The notes beneath the pieces were generated by a model, which made no database searches, was not told the origin of the DNA, and was given only the letters and a program-made list of their open reading frames with translations. From positions 2,971,001 to 3,035,000 of the forward strand of contig NC_014551.1 of NCBI RefSeq assembly GCF_000196735.1: a stretch of 64,000 bases of DNA, read 5' to 3'. The stretch is from Bacillus amyloliquefaciens DSM 7 = ATCC 23350 (GTDB taxonomy: Bacteria > Bacillota > Bacilli > Bacillales > Bacillaceae). The translations under genes and the position numbers were made by a program. Positions 45,636-55,486 of this stretch are shown here, one piece after another; the first letter of the stretch is position 1; every line of letters starts with the position of its first letter.

Positions 45636-47168
45636 GTGGATTATATCATTGAAATGCTTAATATACGCAAGGAATTTCCGGGAATCGTCGCCAATGATGA
45701 CGTCACGCTTCAAGTAAAAAAAGGCGAAATACACGCCCTGCTCGGTGAAAACGGCGCGGGAAAATCGACACTCATGAACGTTTTATTCGGCCTGTATCAG
45801 CCGGAAAAAGGCGAGATCCGGGTGCGGGGTGAACGCGTTCACATCAACAGCCCGAACAAAGCCAATGATCTCGGCATCGGAATGGTGCACCAGCATTTTA
45901 TGCTTGTGGATACCTTTACCGTCTCAGAAAATATTATTCTCGGAAAAGAACCGAAAACATTGGGCCGGATTGACAGAAAGCGCGCCGCCCGGGACGTGCG
46001 CGATATTTCCGGCCGTTACGGCCTGCAGATTGATCCCGAAGCCAAAGTTGCCGATATTTCTGTCGGCATGCAGCAGCGGGCGGAAATATTAAAGACCCTC
46101 TACAGAGGTGCCGACATTCTCATTTTTGATGAACCGACCGCGGTGCTGACCCCGCACGAAATTCAAGAACTGATTCAGATTATGAAAAACCTGGTCAATG
46201 AAGGAAAATCAATTATCCTCATCACCCACAAATTAAAAGAAATTATGGAAGTCTGCGACCGTGTCACCATCATCCGGAAAGGAAAAGGCATTACAACACT
46301 CGATGTCGCACAGACGGATCAAGATGAACTGGCAAGCCTTATGGTCGGGCGCGAAGTTTCATTCAAAACGGATAAACAACCGGCTGATCCGAAACAAGAA
46401 GTGCTTTCGCTTTCTGATGTAACGGTTAAAGACGCGCGCGGAGTTGAGGCAGTCAAACAGCTCTCCCTCTCTGTCAGAGCCGGTGAAATCGTCGGCATTG
46501 CGGGCGTTGACGGAAACGGCCAGTCTGAATTAATTGAGGCGATTACAGGTCTCAGAAAAACACATGCCGGCACGATCACATTAAACGGCAGACAGTTGCA
46601 AAACATGCCGCCGCGGAAAATGACTGAAGCCGGAATCGGGCATATACCGCAGGACAGGCATAAACACGGGCTCGTCCTTGATTTTCCGATCGGAGAAAAT
46701 ATCGTGCTGCAAAGTTATTATCAAAAGCCCTACTCTTCTTTCGGCATATTAAATAAACACGCGATTTATGACAAAGCGCGAAGCCTGATTGAAGAATACG
46801 ACGTCAGAACGCCTGATGAATATACGCCTGCGCGCGCGCTGTCGGGAGGAAATCAGCAAAAGGCCATTATCGGGCGGGAAGTGGACAGAAATCCGGATCT
46901 TTTAATTGCGGCCCAGCCGACGCGGGGACTCGATGTCGGCGCGATTGAATTCGTCCATAAAAAGCTCATTGAGCAGCGTGACGCCGGTAAAGCGGTGCTG
47001 CTATTGTCTTTTGAGCTTGATGAAATCATGAATCTCAGCGATCGCATCGCCGTCATCTTTGAAGGCAGCATCATCGCAAACGTCAATCCGCTTGAAACAA
47101 GCGAGCAGGAGCTCGGACTTTTAATGGCGGGAAGTAAGCAAATGGAGGCAGGGAAAATACATGATTAA
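45636..47168 (+). CDS. nupO: Nucleoside ABC transporter ATP-binding protein NupO
   Basis: This 510-residue protein has two tandem ABC domains, the pattern of sugar/nucleoside importers. Domain 1 has Walker A GENGAGKST near residue 37, the signature region VADISVGMQQRAEIL and Walker B ILIFDEPTAVL. Domain 2 has a degenerate Walker A (GVDGNGQSE), the signature LSGGNQQKAIIG and Walker B-like DLLIAAQPTRGLD. As in related transporters, only one site may hydrolyse ATP efficiently. The start is GTG 45636, with AAAGGAG eleven bases upstream. The end overlaps nupP by eight bases. Confidence 0.93.
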   Translation: MDYIIEMLNIRKEFPGIVANDDVTLQVKKGEIHALLGENGAGKSTLMNVLFGLYQPEKGEIRVRGERVHINSPNKANDLGIGMVHQHFMLVDTFTVSENIILGKEPKTLGRIDRKRAARDVRDISGRYGLQIDPEAKVADISVGMQQRAEILKTLYRGADILIFDEPTAVLTPHEIQELIQIMKNLVNEGKSIILITHKLKEIMEVCDRVTIIRKGKGITTLDVAQTDQDELASLMVGREVSFKTDKQPADPKQEVLSLSDVTVKDARGVEAVKQLSLSVRAGEIVGIAGVDGNGQSELIEAITGLRKTHAGTITLNGRQLQNMPPRKMTEAGIGHIPQDRHKHGLVLDFPIGENIVLQSYYQKPYSSFGILNKHAIYDKARSLIEEYDVRTPDEYTPARALSGGNQQKAIIGREVDRNPDLLIAAQPTRGLDVGAIEFVHKKLIEQRDAGKAVLLLSFELDEIMNLSDRIAVIFEGSIIANVNPLETSEQELGLLMAGSKQMEAGKIHD

Positions 47169-48207
47169 TCGACTTTCTCATCTGGCTGTGCCGCTGATTG
47201 CGATCATCCTTGGTTTGGCTGCGGGCGCAGTCATCATGCTCGCAAGCGGCTACAATGTCGCAAGCGGGTATTCGGCTCTTTGGAACGGCATTTTCGGCGA
47301 GGTGTATTACATCGGGGAAACGATCCGGCAGATTACGCCTTATATTTTGTCCGGATTGGCTGTGGCGTTCGCATTTCGGACCGGCCTGTTCAATATCGGT
47401 GTTGAAGGACAGCTCCTTGTCGGCTGGACCGCCGCGGTTTGGGTCGGTACTTCCTTTGACGCCCCCGCTTACATCCACCTTCCGCTTGCGTTATTGGCGG
47501 CTGCTGCCGCGGGAGGCATTTGGGGGCTGATTCCCGGATTTTTAAAAGCCCGTTTTTTTGTCCATGAAGTGATTGTCACGATCATGATGAATTATATCGC
47601 TCTTCATTTAACCAATTATCTCATTTCCGATGTCATGACCGATCACCGGGACAAAACAGGCAAAATTCATGAAAGCGCGTCGCTCCGCTCGCCGTTTTTA
47701 GAGCAGCTGACAGATTACTCCCGCCTTCACTGGGGCATTCTGATCGCTCTCTTCATGGCAGTCTTCATGTGGTTTATTATTCATAAAACAAAAAGCGGAT
47801 TCGAATTCCGGGCTGTGGGATTTAACCAGCACGCCGCACAATACGCCGGAATGAGCGTCAGAAAAAATATGATGTACGCCATGATGATTTCCGGTGCATT
47901 CGCGGGGCTGGCCGGTGCGATGGAAGGACTCGGAACCTTTCAATATGCGGCGGTTAAAGGCGCGTTTACCGGAGTCGGATTCGACGGCATCGCGGTTGCG
48001 CTTCTCGGCGGCAGCACGGCAATCGGCGTGGTTCTTGCGGCATGTCTTCTCGGCGGCCTTAAAGTCGGCGCCTTAAATATGCCGATTGAATCCGGCGTGC
48101 CTTCTGAAGTCGTTGACATCGTCATCGCCATTATTATTTTATTTGTGGCATCAAGCTACGCCATCCGGCTCATCCTTGATAAATTGAAGAATAAAGGGGC
48201 GAAGTAA
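47161..48207 (+). CDS. nupP: Nucleoside ABC transporter permease NupP
   Basis: This 348-residue BPD_transp_2-family permease has eight to ten hydrophobic helices and the family segment GLFNIGVEGQLLVG near residue 77 and GMSVRKNMMYAMMISGAFAGLAGAMEG near 230, which contacts the ABC subunit. It forms the membrane channel with NupQ. ATG 47161 lies inside the end of nupO, following GGAGGCAGG. The next gene starts directly at its stop, so the operon is tightly coupled. Confidence 0.92.
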   Translation: MINRLSHLAVPLIAIILGLAAGAVIMLASGYNVASGYSALWNGIFGEVYYIGETIRQITPYILSGLAVAFAFRTGLFNIGVEGQLLVGWTAAVWVGTSFDAPAYIHLPLALLAAAAAGGIWGLIPGFLKARFFVHEVIVTIMMNYIALHLTNYLISDVMTDHRDKTGKIHESASLRSPFLEQLTDYSRLHWGILIALFMAVFMWFIIHKTKSGFEFRAVGFNQHAAQYAGMSVRKNMMYAMMISGAFAGLAGAMEGLGTFQYAAVKGAFTGVGFDGIAVALLGGSTAIGVVLAACLLGGLKVGALNMPIESGVPSEVVDIVIAIIILFVASSYAIRLILDKLKNKGAK

Positions 48208-49167
48208 GTGGACTTCCTGCAGATTTTATCCATTATTGTCCCGGCAACACTCGTATATGCGGCTCCGCTTATTTTAACCGCTCTCGGCGGCGTGTTTTCC
48301 GAAAGATCAGGGGTTGTCAATATCGGTCTGGAAGGACTGATGATTATCGGCGCCTTTACAAGCGTCATGTTCAACTTATTTTTCGGACGCGAGCTCGGTG
48401 CCGCTGCTCCGTGGCTTGCCTTGGCTGCCGCCATGATTGCGGGCGGGCTGTTCTCGCTGATTCACGCGGCTGCCGCGGTTTCTTTCCGTGCCGACCAGAC
48501 GGTAACCGGTGTGGCGATCAATATGCTCGCATTAGGAGCGACACTGTTTATCGTCAAGCTGATTTACGGAAAAGCTCAGACTGATAAAATTCCCGTGCCC
48601 TTTTACAAAGCGAACATCCCCGGGTTAAGCGATATTCCGGTTTTAGGAAAGATTTTCTTTTCTGACGTATATTATACGTCGATTTTAGCTATCGTACTGG
48701 CCTTTGTTTCCTGGTTTATTTTATTCAAAACGCCGTTCGGCCTCCGTATCCGTTCTGTCGGCGAACACCCGATGGCGGCCGATACGATGGGAATCAATGT
48801 GTTTGGCATGCGCTATATCGGCGTCATGATCAGCGGGCTGTTCGGCGGGCTCGGCGGCGGTGTATATGCTTCCACGATCGCGCTTGATTTCACGCACTCT
48901 ACCATTTCCGGGCAAGGCTTTATCGCTCTTGCCGCTCTTGTTTTCGGCAAATGGCATCCGATCGGCGCGCTCGGAGCGGCGCTGTTCTTCGGATTTGCGC
49001 AAAGTTTAAGCATTATCGGCTCGCTTTTGCCCCTGTTCAAAGACATTCCGAATGTATACATGCTGATGGCCCCTTACATCCTGACCATTCTCGCGCTTGC
49101 CGGCTTCATCGGCCGCGCTGATGCGCCTAAAGCCAACGGCATCCCTTACATTAAAGGAAAACGCTGA
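48208..49167 (+). CDS. nupQ: Nucleoside ABC transporter permease NupQ
   Basis: This 319-residue second permease subunit has the corresponding GVVNIGLEGLMIIGAF motif near residue 35 and MAADTMGINVFGMRYIGVMISGLFGGLGGG near 190-220. It heterodimerises with NupP. Translation begins at GTG 48208 immediately after the nupP stop, with GGGGCG upstream in the coding end. The operon ends in a strong hairpin. In B. subtilis the malate transporter gene maeN follows; here yufS comes next. Confidence 0.92.
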   Translation: MDFLQILSIIVPATLVYAAPLILTALGGVFSERSGVVNIGLEGLMIIGAFTSVMFNLFFGRELGAAAPWLALAAAMIAGGLFSLIHAAAAVSFRADQTVTGVAINMLALGATLFIVKLIYGKAQTDKIPVPFYKANIPGLSDIPVLGKIFFSDVYYTSILAIVLAFVSWFILFKTPFGLRIRSVGEHPMAADTMGINVFGMRYIGVMISGLFGGLGGGVYASTIALDFTHSTISGQGFIALAALVFGKWHPIGALGAALFFGFAQSLSIIGSLLPLFKDIPNVYMLMAPYILTILALAGFIGRADAPKANGIPYIKGKR

Positions 49168-49175
49168 TCATCACA

Positions 49176-49216
49176 CAAAAAAGAGTTCCGCGCCCTGGTG
49201 CCGGAACTCTTTTCAT
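49176..49216. terminator. Bidirectional terminator nupQ / yufS
   Basis: AAAAGAGTTCCG pairs with CGGAACTCTTTT around a 12-base loop, with A and T runs on the flanks. Confidence 0.9.
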
Positions 49217-49431
49217 TTATAGACGATTCTTATATACTCACGCGGCTGAAACGGTGTTTGTATTGATTCAGCCGCACTCAGCTTGCCGTGTGCGTATTCC
49301 GCACCGAGAAAAAAACTCTCCCATTCATCTGCCTCCGTCTGCTGCCGTCCTTTGCAAAAACCGTCCGCTATGAATGTTCCTGCGATAATAGAGCAAAATA
49401 TTCCAATACAGGCCGCCGCCTTTCTCTTCAT
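49213..49431 (-). CDS. yufS: YufS, small secreted or anchored protein
   Basis: This 72-residue protein has a signal-like N terminus (MKRKAAACIGIFCSIIAGTFIADGF, hydrophobic residues 5-21) and a short acidic, then neutral outer part. There is no clear cleavage site, so it may remain membrane-anchored. The start is ATG 49431 behind AAAGGAG; the longer frame to 49482 begins upstream of that site. Its position just before mrpA, on the opposite strand, matches B. subtilis YufS. The function is unknown. Confidence 0.75.
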   Translation of the reverse strand: MKRKAAACIGIFCSIIAGTFIADGFCKGRQQTEADEWESFFLGAEYAHGKLSAAESIQTPFQPREYIRIVYK

Positions 49432-49672
49432 CTGACCAGCTCCTTTTTTAAAGCTTGATCTGAAAGATAAAAGTATATACAAAGATCAGGAAATTTGATA
49501 AATTTATTTTGGGTTCAAAAGACCACAAAAATACAGAGAGGAATACATTATGCCGTAGCAGGGTAAAAAAAAGTGCGATATAATTTGTACTGGGTCCTAT
49601 GACCGTGAATTGATTGGTTCACTCTTACATAAAGCAGTTGCTTGATGAAAAACAAGCAAAGGAGGTCTTTTG

Positions 49673-52075
49673 TTGCAGCTGTTACATTTCGCGATTTTGG
49701 CGCCTTTTTTATTTGCATTTATCGTTCCCTTTCTCTATAAACGGGTAAAACGGGTCCATACAGGCTGGTTTGTGCTGATATTGCCCGTTGTGCTGTTTGT
49801 TTACTTTATCAGCAAGCTCCCTATTACAATGGCCGGAGAGACCGTCCGGTATGCGGCCGAATGGATTCCGTTCCTCGGCATTAACTATACCGTTTATATT
49901 GACGGACTCGGGCTGTTATTCGCTTTATTGATTACGGGAATCGGCTCTTTGGTGACTCTTTACAGCATTTTTTACTTATCGAAGGACAAAGAAAAGCTCG
50001 GCCCCTTTTATGTGTACCTGCTGATGTTTATGGGCGCGATGCTCGGCGTTGTGCTCGTCGATAATGTCATTGTGCTTTATATGTTTTGGGAGCTGACAAG
50101 CCTGTCATCCTTCTTATTAATCGGGTATTGGTATAAGCGGGAGAAATCACGCTACGGGGCGGAAAAATCACTATTGATTACCGTCGGCGGCGGACTGTGT
50201 ATGCTCGGCGGCTTTATCCTGCTGTATCTGATGACAGACTCATTCAGTATCAGAGAAATGGTCAACCAGGTGCATATTATTGCCGGCCATCCGTTCTTTA
50301 TTCCGGCGATGATTCTCCTGTTACTGGGAGCCTTTACGAAATCAGCGCAGTTTCCGTTTTACATCTGGCTGCCTGATGCCATGGAGGCGCCGACTCCTGT
50401 CAGCGCCTATCTGCACTCGGCTACAATGGTGAAAGCGGGTATTTATCTGATTGCCAGATTCAGCCCGATTTTTGCATTTTCACCCGTCTGGTTTTGGACG
50501 GTTGCCTCAGTCGGTCTCATCACGATGGTATGGGCTTCCTTCAACGCGGTCAGACAAACCGATTTAAAAGCGATTCTGGCTTTTTCCACAGTCAGCCAGC
50601 TCGGTATGATTGTATCTATGCTCGGTGCAGGAGCCGCCGCGCTTCATTATCAGCATTCAGAGTATTTTACGTTGGCTGTGACCGCGGCTGTGTTTCACTT
50701 AATAAACCATGCTACTTTTAAAGGAAGTTTATTTATGGTGGTCGGCATTATCGACCATGAAACGGGGACACGGGATATCCGCAGGCTCGGAGGACTGATG
50801 GCGCTCATGCCGGTAACGTTCACCGTTTCATTGATCGGAACGTTTTCCATGGCGGGCCTCCCTCCTTTTAACGGCTTTTTAAGTAAAGAAATGTTCTTTA
50901 CAAGCATGCTGCGGATTGCTCATGCAGATATTTTCAATCTTGATACGTGGGGCGTGCTGTTCCCCGTTCTCGCATGGATCGGCAGTGTCTTCACTTTTAT
51001 CTACAGCATGAAGCTGTTTTTCAGAACGTTCAGAGGCGCGCGCAAACCTGATCAGCTTGAAAAGACGCCGCATGAAGCTCCGCTCGGCATGCTGATTTCG
51101 CCGGTAATTCTTGCCGCTTGCGCCGTCAGTCTGTTTTTCGCACCGAACGTTTTGTCCTACAGCCTGATTGAACCGGCGATGAATTCCATTTATCCGGCTC
51201 TGTTAACCGGCGGAGATACATTCCACGTCCATATTTCCCAGTGGCACGGGGTGACGGCTGAGTTATTGATGACCCTCGGGATCATCATTGTCGGCACAAT
51301 CGGTTACGTGACGCTGTCTAAATGGGAGCGGCTGTACGGACTGTTTCCGAAAAAACTGTCATTGAACCGGCTTTACGATGCGGTGACGGGCAATATGGAA
51401 AAAAGATCTTATCAGCTGACGTCATCTTATATGACCGGATTCTTGCGGGATTATCTGCTGTATACTTTTGCGGCGTTTATCATTCTCATCGGAACGGCGT
51501 TTGTGATGAAAGGCGGCTTTTCCGTGACAACGAAAGGAATGGCTGAAATCGGCCTGTATGAAATCGTGCTCTCCCTCGTTATGGTGAGCGCGACGGCGGC
51601 GACTGTGTTTGCCAAATCGCGGCTGACGGCCATTATCTCACTCGGTGTTGTCGGGTACACGCTCGCGCTGTTTTTCGTGATTTTCAGAGCGCCCGATCTG
51701 GCGCTCACACAGCTTGTCATTGAGACGATATCCGTCGCCTTGTTTCTTCTTTGTTTTTATCATCTGCCGAAAATGCGGCGGAAAAAGAAGACAAGAACAT
51801 TCCGGATGACGAATTTTATCATTTCTCTCGGCGTCGGCGTCATCGTGACAATGCTCGGGATCGCGTCTTCCAGCGAAAAAACAAAAGACAGCATCGCCTC
51901 CTTTTTCACCGCTTACAGCCATAAGCTCGGGGGAGGCAACAATATCGTCAACGTCATCCTCGTTGATTTCAGGGGATTTGATACGATGTTTGAAATCACA
52001 GTGCTGTCGATTGCCGCACTCGGCATTTACAGCATGATCAGAACGAAAGTAAAAGAGGAGGGAGAAGAGCGTTGA
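49673..52075 (+). CDS. mrpA: Na+/H+ antiporter subunit MrpA
   Basis: This is the largest subunit of the Mrp antiporter, which expels Na+ (and other cations and cholate) in exchange for protons and is essential for Na+ resistance and sporulation in B. subtilis. The 800 residues contain the Proton_antipo_M core related to complex I NuoL (with LYMFWELTSLSSFLLIGYW, QFPFYIWLPDAMEAPTPVSAYLHSATMVKAG) and C-terminal MrpA-specific helices including an MnhB-like part. TTG start at 49673, seven bases after GGAGG; a TTG one codon before is too close. The last four bases overlap mrpB. Confidence 0.94.
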   Translation: MQLLHFAILAPFLFAFIVPFLYKRVKRVHTGWFVLILPVVLFVYFISKLPITMAGETVRYAAEWIPFLGINYTVYIDGLGLLFALLITGIGSLVTLYSIFYLSKDKEKLGPFYVYLLMFMGAMLGVVLVDNVIVLYMFWELTSLSSFLLIGYWYKREKSRYGAEKSLLITVGGGLCMLGGFILLYLMTDSFSIREMVNQVHIIAGHPFFIPAMILLLLGAFTKSAQFPFYIWLPDAMEAPTPVSAYLHSATMVKAGIYLIARFSPIFAFSPVWFWTVASVGLITMVWASFNAVRQTDLKAILAFSTVSQLGMIVSMLGAGAAALHYQHSEYFTLAVTAAVFHLINHATFKGSLFMVVGIIDHETGTRDIRRLGGLMALMPVTFTVSLIGTFSMAGLPPFNGFLSKEMFFTSMLRIAHADIFNLDTWGVLFPVLAWIGSVFTFIYSMKLFFRTFRGARKPDQLEKTPHEAPLGMLISPVILAACAVSLFFAPNVLSYSLIEPAMNSIYPALLTGGDTFHVHISQWHGVTAELLMTLGIIIVGTIGYVTLSKWERLYGLFPKKLSLNRLYDAVTGNMEKRSYQLTSSYMTGFLRDYLLYTFAAFIILIGTAFVMKGGFSVTTKGMAEIGLYEIVLSLVMVSATAATVFAKSRLTAIISLGVVGYTLALFFVIFRAPDLALTQLVIETISVALFLLCFYHLPKMRRKKKTRTFRMTNFIISLGVGVIVTMLGIASSSEKTKDSIASFFTAYSHKLGGGNNIVNVILVDFRGFDTMFEITVLSIAALGIYSMIRTKVKEEGEER

Positions 52076-52503
52076 GACAGCAAAAAACAAACGACATCAT
52101 CCTTCAGACGGCTACGAAGCTTGTATCTTTTATCATTCTGCTTTTCTCTTTCTATTTATTTTTAGCGGGGCATAACGCTCCCGGCGGAGGATTTGTCGGC
52201 GGGCTGATTACGTCTTCGGCCATCGTGCTTTTGCTTTTGGCCTTTGATTTAAAAACCGTCAAATCGATTTTGCCCGTCAATTTTATTTATGTAGCGGCCG
52301 TGGGTCTGCTTATCGCAATTGCGACGGGTGCAGGTTCGTTCTTATTCGGGGCGCCCTTTCTCACCCATACATTCGGCCATTTTCATCTCCCGGTGCTTGG
52401 GAATACGGAGCTTGCGACGGCCACTTTGTTTGATTTAGGTGTGTATCTCGTTGTTGTCGGCGTTACGATGACCATTATTCAAACGATTGGAGAGGAAGAA
52501 TAG
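52072..52503 (+). CDS. mrpB: Na+/H+ antiporter subunit MrpB
   Basis: This 143-residue, four-helix MnhB-family subunit has the conserved LFLAGHNAPGGGFVGGLITSSAIVLLLLAFD region near residues 30-60. It starts at TTG 52072, overlapping the mrpA stop (TTGA), and its stop overlaps mrpC by one base, so translation is coupled through the operon. It is a structural and coupling part of the hetero-oligomeric antiporter in the cytoplasmic membrane. Confidence 0.93.
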   Translation: MRQQKTNDIILQTATKLVSFIILLFSFYLFLAGHNAPGGGFVGGLITSSAIVLLLLAFDLKTVKSILPVNFIYVAAVGLLIAIATGAGSFLFGAPFLTHTFGHFHLPVLGNTELATATLFDLGVYLVVVGVTMTIIQTIGEEE

Positions 52504-52844
52504 TGGAAATCTTAATGTCTGTCATAGCCGGTATTTTGTTTATGGCGGCAACCTACCTGCTGCTTTCTAAAAGTCTGCTGCGCGTGATTATCGGCACCGC
52601 GCTTTTAAGCCACGGCGTCCATTTGCTGCTTCTGACCATGGGCGGACTGAAAAAAGGCGCCCCTCCCATACTGGGCGGGAAAAGCACATTGTTTGTCGAT
52701 CCGCTGCCGCAGGCACTCATACTGACGGCGATCGTTATTTCGTTCGGCGTCACGTCCTTCCTGCTCGTAATGGCGTTTCGCGCCTATCAGGAACTGAAAT
52801 CGGACGATATGGATCGAATGAGGGGAAATGATCAACATGAATAA
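52503..52844 (+). CDS. mrpC: Na+/H+ antiporter subunit MrpC
   Basis: This 113-residue, three-helix homologue of the complex I subunit NuoK shows the family's LLSKSLLRVIIGTALLSHGVHLLLL segment and DPLPQALILTAIVISFGVTSF near residues 65-85. It starts with GTG 52503 behind GGAGAGGAAG and ends eight bases inside mrpD. It belongs to the membrane ion-transfer module with MrpA and MrpD. Confidence 0.93.
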   Translation: MEILMSVIAGILFMAATYLLLSKSLLRVIIGTALLSHGVHLLLLTMGGLKKGAPPILGGKSTLFVDPLPQALILTAIVISFGVTSFLLVMAFRAYQELKSDDMDRMRGNDQHE

Positions 52845-54318
52845 CTTTGTGATATTGCCTATCCTGGTGCCGCTGCTTGCCGCGGTGCTGCTGATTTTTA
52901 TGAACAGGCACATTATGCTGATGCGGATATTCAGCACCGCCGCTTCCGCTGTCTCCATCGTCATCAGCGCCATTCTCGTTCAGACGGTTTTTACACACGG
53001 GATTCAGACGCTGACGCTCGGCGGCTGGAAAGCGCCGTACGGCATTGTGCTCGCCGCAGATCAGCTCGCCGCACTGCTTGTTTTGACAACCGCGGTCATC
53101 GGATTGCTTGTCATTTTGTACTCCTTCCGCTCCATCGGAGAAAAACGGGAGCGCGCTTTCTATTATTCAGGGGTGCAGTTTCTTCTGGCCGGTGTAAGCG
53201 GAGCGTTTTTGACGGGTGATCTGTTCAACATGTACGTCTTTTTTGAGTTACTGCTGATCGCGTCTTACATGCTGATCGTGCTTGGCGGAACGAAAATTCA
53301 ATTAAGAGAATCATTGAAGTATATCGTATTTAACATTGTGTCATCCGCGTTTTTTGTCATCGGTGTCGGTTACTTATATGCGGTGACGGGCACGCTGAAT
53401 ATGGCTGATCTGAGCGTAAAAATAAGCGAATCGGGCCAGACCGGGTTGATAACCGTCATCGGCGTCCTGTTTATCGTCGTTTTCGGTTTAAAGGGCGGGA
53501 TATTCCCGCTGTATTTTTGGATGCCGGGCTCTTATTACGCCCCGCCGGCTGCGATTTCAGCCTTATTTGGATCTCTTTTGACGAAAGTCGGCCTGTATGC
53601 CATTTTGAGAGTATTCACCCTGATTTTTATTCACGATACAGGCTTTACCCACCAATTGATGATGTGGCTTGCGATGCTGACGGTGTTATTCGGCGTAATC
53701 GGATCTATCGCCTTTTCGGATGTCATGAAAATCGTCATCTACAATATTATTACAGCCGTCGGCGTGATTTTGTTCGGCATTGCCATGAACACGCCTGCCT
53801 CCATTCAAGGAGCGGTGTATTACTTGATTCACGATATGCTGATTAAAGGAGCCCTGTTTATGCTGGCGGGCACGCTTATCGCGTTGACAGGCACTGCCAG
53901 TCTGCACAAAATGGGCGGATTGATCACCCGTTATCCGGTTTTAGGCTGGATGTTCTTTATCTCCGCCATATCTCTGGCCGGCATCCCGCCGTTCAGCGGA
54001 TTTGTAGGCAAGCTGAAGATCGCGGAAGGCGGTTTCGATAAGGGGGAAACATTGTTTTCCGTATTGATTCTGCTGTCAAGCCTGCTAGTGCTGTACTCCG
54101 TGCTGAAGGTTTTTACGACCGCTTTTTGGGGAGAAGAAAAAGAAATACCGGGCACCGCAAGACGGTCCGCAAAAGGACTTCTTTATCCGGCAGCCGCTTT
54201 TCTCCTATTGTCGCTTCTGTTCGGACTCGGAACCGAATGGGTTTCACCGTATGTCAATCAGACGGCTGAGAATCTGCTGAATCCGGAAAAATACATTGAA
54301 GCTGTTTTGAAGGAGTAG
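52837..54318 (+). CDS. mrpD: Na+/H+ antiporter subunit MrpD
   Basis: This 493-residue proton-channel subunit is homologous to NuoM/N. There are about 14 membrane helices; conserved charged residues occur in DLFNMYVFFELLLIASYMLIVLGG near residue 130 and in GLKGGIFPLYFWMPGSYYAPPAAISALFGSLLTKVG near 215-250. ATG 52837 follows AGGGGAA inside the end of mrpC. The length equals B. subtilis MrpD. A five-base gap leads to mrpE. Confidence 0.93.
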   Translation: MNNFVILPILVPLLAAVLLIFMNRHIMLMRIFSTAASAVSIVISAILVQTVFTHGIQTLTLGGWKAPYGIVLAADQLAALLVLTTAVIGLLVILYSFRSIGEKRERAFYYSGVQFLLAGVSGAFLTGDLFNMYVFFELLLIASYMLIVLGGTKIQLRESLKYIVFNIVSSAFFVIGVGYLYAVTGTLNMADLSVKISESGQTGLITVIGVLFIVVFGLKGGIFPLYFWMPGSYYAPPAAISALFGSLLTKVGLYAILRVFTLIFIHDTGFTHQLMMWLAMLTVLFGVIGSIAFSDVMKIVIYNIITAVGVILFGIAMNTPASIQGAVYYLIHDMLIKGALFMLAGTLIALTGTASLHKMGGLITRYPVLGWMFFISAISLAGIPPFSGFVGKLKIAEGGFDKGETLFSVLILLSSLLVLYSVLKVFTTAFWGEEKEIPGTARRSAKGLLYPAAAFLLLSLLFGLGTEWVSPYVNQTAENLLNPEKYIEAVLKE

Positions 54319-54323
54319 ATGGC

Positions 54324-54800
54324 ATGGCTTTTCAACTATTATTAAATGTGTTTCTCGCTGTTTGCTGGATGTTTCTCACAAACAGCCTCAGCACGGCGGG
54401 ATTTATTACCGGATTTATCGCGGGCTTGGCGGCGCTGTTTTTTTTCCGGCGCTTCTTCTCGCAGCCGTTTTATATTTGGAAAATATGGTCAGTCATCAAA
54501 CTGATGCTGATCTTTATAAAAGAATTATATCTGGCCAATGTCAGCGTGCTGAAAACCATTATGTCTCCGAAAATGAACATCCGCCCGGGTATTTTCGCGT
54601 TTAAGACGGAATTGACGGAGGATTGGGAGATCACGCTGCTCTCGCTGTTGATCACTTTAACACCGGGTACGCTTGTGATGGATATCTCCGATGATCGGTC
54701 GATTCTCTATATACACGCCATGGACATTGAAGATGCGGAGAAAGCGATTCATGACATCCGTGTCTCTTTTGAGAAAGCCATTCAGGAGGTGAGCCGCTGA
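54324..54800 (+). CDS. mrpE: Na+/H+ antiporter subunit MrpE
   Basis: This 158-residue MnhE-family subunit has two N-terminal hydrophobic helices, then an amphipathic cytosolic part with FKTELTEDWEITLLSLLITLTPGTLVMDIS, the family signature, near residues 93-122. It lies in the operon between mrpD and mrpF; its stop overlaps the mrpF start by one base. The ribosome site AAGGAGTAG overlaps the mrpD stop. Confidence 0.92.
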   Translation: MAFQLLLNVFLAVCWMFLTNSLSTAGFITGFIAGLAALFFFRRFFSQPFYIWKIWSVIKLMLIFIKELYLANVSVLKTIMSPKMNIRPGIFAFKTELTEDWEITLLSLLITLTPGTLVMDISDDRSILYIHAMDIEDAEKAIHDIRVSFEKAIQEVSR

Positions 54801-55084
54801 TGTTTACGTTTATTCTGCAATTATCGCTCGGCATTATGGCGGTTTCGACTCTTCTGTACGTCATTCGCGTCATTAAAGGGCCTACGATACCGGACCGGGT
54901 CGTCGCGCTTGATGGGATCGGCATTAATCTGATTGCCATGACCGCGCTTGTATCCATTCTCATAAAAACAACGGCCTTTTTGGACATCATTCTGCTGCTC
55001 GGCATTTTATCATTTATCGGTACGATTGCCTTCGCTAAGTTTTTGGAGAAAGGAGAGATTATCGAAAATGATCGATATCGTTAA
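54800..55084 (+). CDS. mrpF: Na+/H+ antiporter subunit MrpF
   Basis: This 94-residue, three-helix MrpF/PhaF subunit contains the conserved [25 protein letters not shown] segment near residues 22-46. In B. subtilis MrpF is also associated with cholate efflux. It starts at ATG 54800, with GGAGGTGAG in the mrpE end, and overlaps mrpG by 17 bases. Confidence 0.92.
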   Translation: MFTFILQLSLGIMAVSTLLYVIRVIKGPTIPDRVVALDGIGINLIAMTALVSILIKTTAFLDIILLLGILSFIGTIAFAKFLEKGEIIENDRYR

Positions 55085-55442
55085 ATGGGCCGTCGCCGTT
55101 TGTATTCTGATGGGATCGCTGATCTGTCTGGTCGCGTCTTTCGGCACACTCAGGCTTCCTGATGTGTATACACGCGCCCACGCCTCCTCAAAAGGCTCGA
55201 CACTCGGCGTTAATTTGATATTGCTCGGCGTTTTGGGTTACTTGTGGATGCTGACCGGAGAAATTTCTGTAAAAATACTGCTCGGGATGATTTTTATCCT
55301 GCTGACGGCTCCGGTCGGGGCGCACCTCATCTGCAGGGCGGCGTACAATTCAGGAGCGGCGCTTGATAAAAGAAGCGTTCAGGATGATTATAAAGGGATC
55401 AGAAACTTTGTGATCAAACGAAAAAAAGATTCATATTTGTAA
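55068..55442 (+). CDS. mrpG: Na+/H+ antiporter subunit MrpG
   Basis: This 124-residue, three-helix MnhG-family subunit has the conserved [30 protein letters not shown] region near residues 24-53. The start is ATG 55068 behind AAAGGAGAG; the frame is open further upstream inside mrpF but without a site. It is the last gene of the mrpABCDEFG operon, closed by a strong hairpin. Confidence 0.92.
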   Translation: MIDIVKWAVAVCILMGSLICLVASFGTLRLPDVYTRAHASSKGSTLGVNLILLGVLGYLWMLTGEISVKILLGMIFILLTAPVGAHLICRAAYNSGAALDKRSVQDDYKGIRNFVIKRKKDSYL

Positions 55443-55486
55443 AAACAAACAGCCGGACGATTCAGGGTTCCGGCTGTTTGTTTATT
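55442..55486. terminator. Bidirectional terminator mrp operon / yuxO
   Basis: AAACAAACAGCCGG pairs with CCGGCTGTTTGTTT around a 13-base loop; A and T flanks allow use by both strands. Confidence 0.85.
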
